In this document: piece after piece, positions 46,952 through 55,166 of the stretch
How the letters are laid out: each line of letters opens with the position of its first letter
Numbering within the stretch: the first letter of the stretch is position 1
DNA from: Bacteroidales bacterium
GTDB lineage: Bacteria > Bacteroidota > Bacteroidia > Bacteroidales > UBA932
Length of the DNA stretch: 64,000 bases
Direction of reading: 5' to 3'
Assembly: GCA_017962925.1 (NCBI GenBank)
Contig: JAGCUK010000069.1
Span: 1-64,000 of the forward strand
The notes under the pieces: model-generated
Databases searched by the model: none
Told to the model about the DNA's origin: nothing
What the model saw: the letters and a program-made list of their open reading frames with translations, nothing else
Translations under genes and position numbers: made by a program

Positions 46952-47447
46952 GTTTATCACCATACTCGCCACACTTTTCTGCCTCCAGGCAGCGGCACAG
47001 GACTCCGTGCAGAATCTCATCTCCATGCTGGAAACCTCCCGCGTGAGCATCAGCTATAGCTACGGGGACAGCAAAGGTAATGAACTCGGGAGCGGGATGG
47101 CCACCATCCAGGGCCACTGCTACTCCGTGGTGGAAAGCGGCAGCAAATACATCTGCAACGGCACCAATCTCTGGACGATAAACCAGCGCAACAAGGAAAT
47201 CTATATCGAGACCGCCGGCGGGGCAGCCGATATCTTCGGCAACCTGGACAAAATCCTGGAGAACGTGAGCGACCTTGTCATAGACGGCACCCGTCTGTCG
47301 TTCACCTTCAGCATGCAGGGAATCCCCGAGCCTATCGCCTGCAAAGCGACCATCCTCCGCAAAACCGATGCGAGTGAGGACCTCTCAGACTTCACGGTTG
47401 ACACCAGCAAATACGACAGAATGTGGGTAGTCACCGATCTGAGATGA
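46944..47447 (+). CDS. LolA-like outer-membrane lipoprotein carrier protein
   Basis: 167 residues. Signal peptide 1-18 (ends QAAAQ). The remainder is beta-rich with LolA-like order: SISYSYGDSKGNELGSG, then CNGTNLWTINQRNKEIYIE, which matches the typical G-x-x-L/W-x-x-n-x-x-x-k-e-i/v-y pattern. Position immediately after ftsK is common for lolA in Bacteroidota. LolA shuttles lipoproteins across the periplasm. The similarity is moderate, so the symbol is left blank. It overlaps ftsK (8 nt) and the AddB-like gene (ATGA). Confidence 0.65.
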   Translation: MRKFITILATLFCLQAAAQDSVQNLISMLETSRVSISYSYGDSKGNELGSGMATIQGHCYSVVESGSKYICNGTNLWTINQRNKEIYIETAGGAADIFGNLDKILENVSDLVIDGTRLSFTFSMQGIPEPIACKATILRKTDASEDLSDFTVDTSKYDRMWVVTDLR

Positions 47448-50221
47448 TTCCGTTCCTTCGACAAGTGGCTCAGCATTACCATCCGGCTCCCCAAATCAGC
47501 CGGATGTGTTTTATTTTTCCGAACAAGCGCGCGATAGCCTTCTTCCGCAAGCATCTGGGGGTCCTGTGCGCAGAGTCGCGAAGAGCCATCATCTCGCCGG
47601 AGTGCCTCACCATCAACGACTTCTTCTCTCATCTGGGCGCCCTTCACACGGCCGACCGCATGAGTTCGATAATCACCCTGTATGACTGCTATAAGGAATT
47701 GAACCCGGCAGCAGAGCCTCTGGATGACTTCATCTTCTGGGGCAATGTGATTCTGAGCGATTTCGCCGAGGTGGATAAATACCGGGTGAATCCGGAGCAT
47801 ATCTTCAAGAACGTGGCGGAGTTCCGCCAGATGCAGGATAGCCTGGAGTACCTGGAGCCCAGCCAGAAAGCGGCCATGGAGCAGTTCCTGGGGCAGTTTA
47901 CCAAGGATGGAGACTACAAGGAACGTTTCCGCAGGATATGGGACCTGCTGCTGCCTCTTTATCATCTTTTCAACGAGAGGATGGCGGCCGAAGGGCTTGC
48001 CACCGAAGGCGGGGTTTACCGCGCGATTGCGGACAGGCTGGATTCGGAGGCGGTAGCGGATGTGCTGAAGGAAGGGTTCCCGGATGCCGACAAATTCGTT
48101 TTCGTGGGGCTAAACGCTCTGAACGAGTGCGAAAAGAGGGTGCTCCGGAAGTTGCGGGATGCGAAGCTCGCGGAGTTCTGCTGGGACTTCAGCAGCAAGG
48201 AGATACGCGACCCCGCCAATCGCTCATCCTTCTTCCTTTCGAAAAATGTAGATGAGTTCCCCCAGGCCTTCGCCCCCGATCCCGAGCCTCTCCCCCGCCC
48301 TGTGATAAACGTGGTCCCGGTGCCATCCGCAGTGGGTCAGGCCAAACTTCTCCCCCAGATCCTTCCGGGAGATGCCGGCATCGATACCGCGATCGTGCTT
48401 CCCGACGAAGGGCTGCTGATGCCGGTGCTGAACTCCATCCCGGAGAGCATCGACGCCATCAACGTGACCATGGGCTACCCCATGCAGGGCAGCGAATTCC
48501 ATGCGCTGATGAAGGATATCGCCGCACTCCAGCAGAACACCAGAGAGAAGGACGGAGTGCTGCAATTCTACCATCGCAATGTCTGGGGCATATTCAGCAA
48601 CAGCCTGATCCGCAGCTCCCTGAGTCCGGAAGGAGAGGAAATAGTTCGCCGGATACGCAAGGAGGCAAAATACTACATAGGGCAGGGCTCTTTTGCCGGA
48701 GACCCCCTTCTCGAATCGATCTTCCGTCCGGCAACGGACATCCCCGCATACGTCAAAGAGTTCCTGCTGGGGCTGGCTCCTCTTCTGAAGAATCAGGCCG
48801 GCAAGGAGATGGAACTCGATTTCGCGATGTTCGCCTACAAAGCAGTCACCCGTCTTCAGGGGATGAAGTTGGATGTGCAGGCGCGCACCTGGTGGAAACT
48901 CTTCGACCAACTCATCGGCCGGGCAGCGGTCCCCTTCACGGGAGAGCCGCTCAAGGGCCTGCAGATAATGGGGCCGCTGGAAACACGCGCTCTGGATTTC
49001 AAGAATCTGATCATCCTTTCCTGCAACGAAGGCATGTTCCCCCGCAGGTCCGTGGCCGCATCCTTCATCCCCGCGGAATTGAGGAAAGGATTCGGCCTGC
49101 CGACATATGAATATCAGGATTCCGTCTGGGCATATTACTTCTATCGCCTGATACAAAGGGCGCAGAACGTCTGGCTGCTCTTCGATACCCGCACCGAAAT
49201 CAGCCGCTCCGGCGAGGAAAGCCGCTACATCCGCCAGATGCAGATGCTTTACGGATTCGACGTCCGGCGGCTCAACTTGCAATCCCCCATCCGGGAGACG
49301 GGCGCCGACGAGGCCATCCCCAAGACGGATGAAGATCTGGCTGCTATGCATGCTCCGAAGTTCAGCCTGTCGGTATCCTCACTCCAACACTACCTCAACT
49401 GCCCTGCCATGTTCTACTACGACAAGGTGAAGGGGCTGAAGGCGGCCGACGAGGTGAGCGAGGCGCTGGATGCCGGGAAGATGGGGACGGCCCTGCATGA
49501 GACCATGCGCAAGTTATATTCCGGCAGGAAAACCATCTCCAGGCAGTTCCTGAGCAAGCTTTTGGAGGATGAGGCCGGCATCCGCGCGAAGGTGGCCCGC
49601 GAGATAATGAAGCAGCTTCGCACGGACGAAATCATCGGACGCAACCTCATTTTTGAGGAACTTATCACGCGCTACGTGATGCAGATCCTATCCACCGACA
49701 AAGCGCTTCTGGAGGACTCCGGGAAGGAGGAATTCGAACTGCTCGGACTGGAACTCGAGAAGCACATGGATTTCGGCGGATTCGATTTCGTGGGATACAT
49801 CGACCGCCTGGACAGCTTTGCCGGCGGCACCGTGCGTATCGTAGACTACAAGACCGGCAAGGTCACTGATCAGGATATCTTGATTGACGACAATAATGCA
49901 GCCTCTGTGGTGGGCGCCCTGTTCGGGCCCGACAATTCCAAGAGGCCCAAGATTGCCCTGCAGCTATATCTTTACGGAGAATATCTCCAGGGCGATAAAC
50001 TGGTGGAAGGCAAGCAGTTGGAGAACTGCATCTACCAGACCACCGGGCTCTTCCGGGATAAGCCCAAGAGCATCCCCCGTAGCTCGGAATTCTGCCGGCT
50101 GGCGAAGGAGAAGGTGGCGGAAACTCTGGCAGAAATTGCCGACAAGACGGTTCCCTGGCGGCGTACGACCGATGCCAAAACCTGTGAATGGTGTGACTTT
50201 AAAACTCTCTGCGGAAAATGA
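47444..50221 (+). CDS. AddB-like PD-(D/E)XK nuclease/helicase-like protein
   Basis: 925 residues from ATG 47444 (ATGA overlap with the LolA-like stop). The N-terminal half looks like an inactivated helicase with IFPNKRAIAFFRKHL near 29-43 and SRRAIISPECLTINDFF following. The C-terminal nuclease (about 640-925) has LHETMRKLY, GYIDRLDS, and IVDYKTGK with the catalytic Asp and Lys. Four Cys fit the AddB iron-sulphur staple: one in LNCPAM, then C-x2-C-x5-C at the very end (CEWCDFKTLC). It likely pairs with the next gene to resect double-strand breaks like AddAB. Confidence 0.87.
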   Translation: MIPFLRQVAQHYHPAPQISRMCFIFPNKRAIAFFRKHLGVLCAESRRAIISPECLTINDFFSHLGALHTADRMSSIITLYDCYKELNPAAEPLDDFIFWGNVILSDFAEVDKYRVNPEHIFKNVAEFRQMQDSLEYLEPSQKAAMEQFLGQFTKDGDYKERFRRIWDLLLPLYHLFNERMAAEGLATEGGVYRAIADRLDSEAVADVLKEGFPDADKFVFVGLNALNECEKRVLRKLRDAKLAEFCWDFSSKEIRDPANRSSFFLSKNVDEFPQAFAPDPEPLPRPVINVVPVPSAVGQAKLLPQILPGDAGIDTAIVLPDEGLLMPVLNSIPESIDAINVTMGYPMQGSEFHALMKDIAALQQNTREKDGVLQFYHRNVWGIFSNSLIRSSLSPEGEEIVRRIRKEAKYYIGQGSFAGDPLLESIFRPATDIPAYVKEFLLGLAPLLKNQAGKEMELDFAMFAYKAVTRLQGMKLDVQARTWWKLFDQLIGRAAVPFTGEPLKGLQIMGPLETRALDFKNLIILSCNEGMFPRRSVAASFIPAELRKGFGLPTYEYQDSVWAYYFYRLIQRAQNVWLLFDTRTEISRSGEESRYIRQMQMLYGFDVRRLNLQSPIRETGADEAIPKTDEDLAAMHAPKFSLSVSSLQHYLNCPAMFYYDKVKGLKAADEVSEALDAGKMGTALHETMRKLYSGRKTISRQFLSKLLEDEAGIRAKVAREIMKQLRTDEIIGRNLIFEELITRYVMQILSTDKALLEDSGKEEFELLGLELEKHMDFGGFDFVGYIDRLDSFAGGTVRIVDYKTGKVTDQDILIDDNNAASVVGALFGPDNSKRPKIALQLYLYGEYLQGDKLVEGKQLENCIYQTTGLFRDKPKSIPRSSEFCRLAKEKVAETLAEIADKTVPWRRTTDAKTCEWCDFKTLCGK

Positions 50222-53031
50222 TACGGATTCTGAAAGCCTCCGCAGGAGCAGGCAAGACATACGCCCTCGCAAACAATTACCTGGCGCTTCTCACCGAGCG
50301 CTTCGCCTACAGACACATCCTAGCCGTAACCTTCACCAACAAGGCCACGGCCGAGATGAAGAGCAGGATACTGCAGTTCCTCTACGAGAGCGAAGATCCC
50401 TCCAGGAAGGACACACTGCGCGACATCCTCCACGACTATAGCGCTTTCGCGGTGACCACCATCGACAAGTTCTTCCAGCAGGCGTTGAAGGCCTTCGCCC
50501 GCGAGATCGGGCAAGTGGCTGACTATCAGATAGATCTGGACAAGGACGCCCTCACGGTAGAAGCGATGGACCGCATCCTGGATTCCCTCACCGCAGAGCG
50601 CACCGACGTGCTGGAATGGCTTCGCAGGAGCGTTGCCGACAGCCTCGACCAGGGCAAGCGGGTGAGCATAGAAAACGAACTGTACGAGCTTGGCGGACGC
50701 CTGATGATGGGAGAGGCCGGCGACCGGGATGAACTGAAGAAACGCTTCAGCAGGGAAAATCTGGAGGCGCTGATGCGCAACTGCAACGGCATCATCCAGA
50801 ACTTCACCGACAAAGTGAACGCGGCCGTGCCGGGAGTATCGGTTTCCAAAGTACATTCCATCAAGAATCTGGCGACCTACCAGAAGGGCTGCGAGCCGTG
50901 GCAGAAGATTCCCGCGCCGGGAGCGACTCTGGCAAAGGAGGCCGAAGGCAGCGAGTTCTGCAAGCTTTTCGAAGGGGATGAATTCCGCTGGTACAATACC
51001 GCCTGGCTGCTCCGGGACCTGGGATTCAGCCTGGGCCTGGCCGGAGAGTTCTACCGTTCTTTCGAGGACCTTCTCAAAGAGAAGAACGTGATGGTGCTGG
51101 ACGAGTCCAACGAGATACTGAAAGATATAATCGCCGGTAGCGACGCTCCCTTCGTGTATGAGAAGATGGGGGTGCGCTACGAGAACTTCCTCCTCGATGA
51201 GTTCCAGGATACTTCCAACATTCAGTGGGAGAATTTCCGCCCGCTGCTGCGGGAAAGTGATGCCGGAGGCCACAGGAACCTGATCGTAGGCGATGTGAAG
51301 CAGAGTATCTACCGCTGGCGCGATTCCGACTGGACCCTGCTGGCCAAGAAGGTGGAAGAGGATTTCCCCCGCGCCGAAACCGAGCCCCTGGACAGCAACT
51401 GGCGCAGTTGCCGCACCATCGTGGAATTCAACAACGCTTTCTTCAAATTCGCCGCGCAGGCCATAGGCAAGGAGGATCTCTATAAAGACGTGAAGCAGGA
51501 GGTGCGGGTCAAGGACGAACCCCAGGAGGGCATGGTCCGGATCAGCTTCCGACAGAAGGAAGATGAGATTCCGCTGGTGCTGGAATCCATCGCCGAGGCC
51601 CGCAAGGCCGGGGCGAAACATGGAGATATCGCCATCTTGGTGAGGGCGCGCAAGGAAGGATCCGCTGTCGCAGCTGCGCTGATGGAGGCCGGCATCCCCG
51701 TGGTGTCGGATGATTCCCTCACCCTGAAGTCTTCCGTGATAGTACGTAAACTCACTGGAATACTTGCCAATCATGACAATCCGGACGACAAGATCAACGC
51801 TTTCATAGCAGAGCGGGAGTCCGTGGTCTTCCCTGACGAATATCATTCACTCACAGACCTTTGCGAGAATCTGCTGCGGCAGCTGGAGGCCTCCTCCCCC
51901 GATGTTTTCGCCGGGGAAACGCTATATATCCAGGCCTTTATGGACGACCTGCGGGAGTGGTCGGATGCCAACGGCAACGAATTGCGCTACTACCTCCGCC
52001 ACTGGCAGGAGAGCAACACTACCATCAGTTCTCCCGACAACAAGGATGCAGTTCGCGTGATAACCATCCACAAGTCGAAGGGGCTGGAGTTTAAGTATCT
52101 GATCTTCCCCTTCGCCGACAGCGTGGAATTCTACAAAGCCGGATGGCACTGGTGCAGGCTCGATACCGCCGGCACACCATTCATTCCCGAGGCAGAGGGC
52201 ACCTACCCCGTGATGCTCGGCAATGCCGCCGACAATACTCTCTTCGACCGGGCCAAGATGGAGGAGGAAGAGATGCAGAAGGTGGATAATATCAACGTGT
52301 TTTATGTAGCGCTTACCCGCGCAGAGAAGTGTCTGCACGTGATTGCGGCCCAGCCATCGAAGACTTTCCGCACGGCGAAGACTCCGGAATACAGGGATTT
52401 CTCGCAGCTCCTTTATGATTTCTGCGGGAGGATGGATGATTTTTCCTACGGGAAACCCTATGTATTCTCCCAGAAGGAGGATTCCCCTGCCGCAAAGCAG
52501 CAAGGCCTGCCATTCCGCTACACTTCGATTCCTATCGGCGACAGGTTGAAGGTTTCTGCAGACGCATCCGACTTCTTTGGGGAGGATGGCGCCGTGGGAG
52601 CAGCGGCATCGCCCCGCCGGAACGGCATCGCCCTTCACTCAATACTCTCCAGGGTGCAGCAGGCATCCGACCTGCGTGCCGCCGTGGATGAGGCGGTGCT
52701 GGAGGGGCAGCTCACGCCCGAGGATGGCGAGGATGCCTTCGCGCTGCTGTCTGAAAGGATTGCCGCGCATCCCGAGTGGTTCTCGTCCAGAGGCCTCAAC
52801 GAAATCACCATCTTCAATGCCTACGGCGATGACCGCCGTCCGGACCGCGTGGTATTCCTGCAGGACCAGGTGGTGATAGTGGATTACAAGTTCGGGGACA
52901 GCACCCCGAAGAGCGACGCCAAATATTCCAATCAGGTATCTGCCTATATGAGCATATTCCGCTCGATGGGATATAAGAATGTTTCGGGGGCCGTCTGGTA
53001 TGTTGTTCCCGATAAATTGATAACTTTGTAG
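50218..53031 (+). CDS. AddA/RecB-like UvrD-family helicase-nuclease
   Basis: 937 residues. Superfamily 1A helicase with Walker A ASAGAGKT (7-14), Walker B-type LLDEFQDTSNIQW near 322, GDVKQSIYRWRDSD near 358, and motif V/VI regions VRVITIHKSKGLEFKY and VFYVALTRAEKCLHVI. A C-terminal nuclease-type VVIVDYKFGDS near 888-898 marks a RecB/AddA nuclease domain. With the overlapping AddB-like gene it forms the two-subunit helicase-nuclease for recombinational repair. Confidence 0.9.
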   Translation: MIRILKASAGAGKTYALANNYLALLTERFAYRHILAVTFTNKATAEMKSRILQFLYESEDPSRKDTLRDILHDYSAFAVTTIDKFFQQALKAFAREIGQVADYQIDLDKDALTVEAMDRILDSLTAERTDVLEWLRRSVADSLDQGKRVSIENELYELGGRLMMGEAGDRDELKKRFSRENLEALMRNCNGIIQNFTDKVNAAVPGVSVSKVHSIKNLATYQKGCEPWQKIPAPGATLAKEAEGSEFCKLFEGDEFRWYNTAWLLRDLGFSLGLAGEFYRSFEDLLKEKNVMVLDESNEILKDIIAGSDAPFVYEKMGVRYENFLLDEFQDTSNIQWENFRPLLRESDAGGHRNLIVGDVKQSIYRWRDSDWTLLAKKVEEDFPRAETEPLDSNWRSCRTIVEFNNAFFKFAAQAIGKEDLYKDVKQEVRVKDEPQEGMVRISFRQKEDEIPLVLESIAEARKAGAKHGDIAILVRARKEGSAVAAALMEAGIPVVSDDSLTLKSSVIVRKLTGILANHDNPDDKINAFIAERESVVFPDEYHSLTDLCENLLRQLEASSPDVFAGETLYIQAFMDDLREWSDANGNELRYYLRHWQESNTTISSPDNKDAVRVITIHKSKGLEFKYLIFPFADSVEFYKAGWHWCRLDTAGTPFIPEAEGTYPVMLGNAADNTLFDRAKMEEEEMQKVDNINVFYVALTRAEKCLHVIAAQPSKTFRTAKTPEYRDFSQLLYDFCGRMDDFSYGKPYVFSQKEDSPAAKQQGLPFRYTSIPIGDRLKVSADASDFFGEDGAVGAAASPRRNGIALHSILSRVQQASDLRAAVDEAVLEGQLTPEDGEDAFALLSERIAAHPEWFSSRGLNEITIFNAYGDDRRPDRVVFLQDQVVIVDYKFGDSTPKSDAKYSNQVSAYMSIFRSMGYKNVSGAVWYVVPDKLITL

Positions 53032-53036
53032 TTTGA

Positions 53037-54152
53037 ATGAACTCTGCAGACGACTTCTCACGCCTTGAGCTGAATCTTCCGGCATGCACCCGCAACTACC
53101 GGTATTTCCGTTCCCTTCTGGAAGCGGAAACCAAGATGCTGGTGCTGGTGAAGGCCAATGCATACGGGCACGGAGCCGTCGAGTTCGCCAGCATGATGCA
53201 GCAGGCCGGTGCCGATTATCTAGCCGTCGCACTCCCCCTCGAGGGCATCGAACTCCGCCGTGCAGGTATCTCCCTGCCCATCCTTGTGCTCACATCGGGC
53301 ACGGACTTCTTCGAGGAGATGATTCAGTACAATCTGGAGCCTTCCGTTCCCAATCTGGAGACGCTCAGGGCCCTGGTAGATGTGCTGAACGCCCGCGGAG
53401 TGCGGGACTTCCCCATCCACATCAAGCTGGATACCGGGATGCACAGGCTGGGCTTCATGCCGAACGAGCTGGAGGATTTGTTCGAATTTCTGCAGGATTG
53501 CGGCGGAGTAGTCCGCGTGGTGTCGGTGTTCTCGCATCTGGCAGTGGCGGAAGACCCGGAACAGGATGAGTTCACCCTCGGGCAGATTTCCTGCTTCCAG
53601 GCCGGGGCTGAGGCGCTCGGCAAGGCCCTTGGCTACAAACCCCTCTGGCATATCCTGAACTCCGCCGGCATAGAGAGATTCCCTCAGTATCAGTTCGATA
53701 TGGTGCGCCTCGGCATAGGTATCTATGGCATCAGCGCCCTGCCCTCGGTGCATCTGGCGCCGGTGGCATCGCTCAAGGTCAAAATCCTACAAATCAAGGA
53801 GTTGGCACCTTCCGACGGCACCATAGGTTACGGACGCAAAGGGCACATCGCTGCATCCGGCACGGTGATCGCCACCATCCCCTGCGGCTACGCAGATGGC
53901 CTCGACAGACACCTCGGCCGCGGGAATGCATCTTTCAGCGTGAATGGCCACAGGGCCCCCACGATAGGCAATATCTGCATGGATATGTGTATGCTGGATG
54001 TGACCGGGATCCCCTGCGCCGTGGGTGATACCGTCACCATCTTCGGCGCCGACCCCACTATTACCGAACTAGCCGATATCCTCGGCACTATCCCCTACGA
54101 GATCCTCACCTCCGTCCCCAGGCGCATCGAACGCGTCATCGTCCGCAGGTAG
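53037..54152 (+). CDS. alr: Alanine racemase
   Basis: 371 residues. A PLP enzyme turning L-alanine to D-alanine for peptidoglycan. The PLP-binding lysine is Lys39 in VLVKANAYGHG; the catalytic Tyr lies in the TIGYGRKGHI segment near 262. CGYADGLDR and NGHRAPTIGNICMDMCMLDV are also typical. It starts 5 nt after the AddA-like stop and is the last gene of the operon. Its last 84 nt overlap the convergent isomerase gene. Confidence 0.96.
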   Translation: MNSADDFSRLELNLPACTRNYRYFRSLLEAETKMLVLVKANAYGHGAVEFASMMQQAGADYLAVALPLEGIELRRAGISLPILVLTSGTDFFEEMIQYNLEPSVPNLETLRALVDVLNARGVRDFPIHIKLDTGMHRLGFMPNELEDLFEFLQDCGGVVRVVSVFSHLAVAEDPEQDEFTLGQISCFQAGAEALGKALGYKPLWHILNSAGIERFPQYQFDMVRLGIGIYGISALPSVHLAPVASLKVKILQIKELAPSDGTIGYGRKGHIAASGTVIATIPCGYADGLDRHLGRGNASFSVNGHRAPTIGNICMDMCMLDVTGIPCAVGDTVTIFGADPTITELADILGTIPYEILTSVPRRIERVIVRR

Positions 54153-55139
54153 CTTTTCCACCATTACTTCCAGCAGCACCGTGTCTGAACTGCGGGGCGC
54201 CAATATGAAATTGGAGCATTCCGCGGGGATGAGTACGGTTTCGCCTTCGGTGGCGGAAAGCAGGCGTTCGCTATCCGGACAGACTTCCGGGGTGGTCTGG
54301 ATCTCGAAAGAGCCCTTGAGAGATGTATATGCGATGCAGGAGCCAAAGCGGTCGGTGTCGATGGAGACAGGCTGGCGCAGAGTGACACGGTTCACCGTGA
54401 AATGAGGCAACTGCAGCAGAGTTTCAAAGCCCAACGCTGCATCTTCGCTGTCAGTCTTGCCGGCAGCGCCCTTTCCGGCCAGAAGTTGCTCCGGAAAACG
54501 CTCGTACTTAATGAAATCCAGAGCGTCGATTATGCTGAGAGACGTGTCGAACTCCTCCTCCGAAACGGGCTCTCCCCAGCCGCAGAGGCAGAAATCCAGA
54601 GCGGAAGACTCGCTGATCTCGACTATTGTCATCTCGCCGGCGGCGCAGTGCGGAGTGCCGGAGGGGATGTAGAAATACTGCCCTGCACGGGGCTCCAGGG
54701 TATTCAGCAGATTCTCCGGATTGCCTTCCAGGCAGGACGTGTAGAGTTCAGATGCGGTCACATCCCTCCGGAAACCTATCATCAAACGCGAGCCCTTCCC
54801 TGCCGCGGCAATATACCAGAGCTTCTCCTTTCCATAGTGGTCGTAACGATCGCGCGCGGTCTCATCTTCCGGACTCACGCGCAACGGCATCTTCCCCGCC
54901 ACCTTGATGCGGCGGATCTGGAAAGGGAACTGCACTCCCCAGGCATCGAAGACATGATCCCCGGTGATCCGGTCCAGGTAGGTTTCCATCAGGTCCCCCA
55001 TGGTGTTCCCGGAAAGCCAGCCGTCGTGGACGAAAGTGTCCCGATAGCCAAGGTCCGCCAGACGGAACTCCTCGCTGCCCCATGAGTATTTGTCTTCTAT
55101 GCGTGTAAGCCTGAAGGGATACAGTTTCTTTTCTGCCAT
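54069..55139 (-). CDS. Mannose-6-phosphate isomerase-like (class I) protein
   Basis: 356 residues. Cupin-type phosphomannose isomerase: N-terminal YPFRLTRIEDKYSWGSEEF near 7-25, and a metal/active-site region YIPSGTPHCAAGEMTIVEISE near 165-185. The family interconverts mannose-6-P and fructose-6-P. The last about 28 residues (Asp/Gly-rich) are encoded opposite the end of alr and look like an extension without family resemblance. The metal ligand set is not fully certain, so the exact substrate is unproven. Confidence 0.8.
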   Translation of the reverse strand: MAEKKLYPFRLTRIEDKYSWGSEEFRLADLGYRDTFVHDGWLSGNTMGDLMETYLDRITGDHVFDAWGVQFPFQIRRIKVAGKMPLRVSPEDETARDRYDHYGKEKLWYIAAAGKGSRLMIGFRRDVTASELYTSCLEGNPENLLNTLEPRAGQYFYIPSGTPHCAAGEMTIVEISESSALDFCLCGWGEPVSEEEFDTSLSIIDALDFIKYERFPEQLLAGKGAAGKTDSEDAALGFETLLQLPHFTVNRVTLRQPVSIDTDRFGSCIAYTSLKGSFEIQTTPEVCPDSERLLSATEGETVLIPAECSNFILAPRSSDTVLLEVMVEKLPADDDAFDAPGDGGEDLVGDSAEDIG

Positions 55140-55166
55140 AATACTACTGATATTCTTAATGCGAAG

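Noticed and set aside
50320..51846. 508-codon minus-strand open frame
   Set aside because: Antisense shadow of the AddA-like gene; the sense strand has all helicase motifs.
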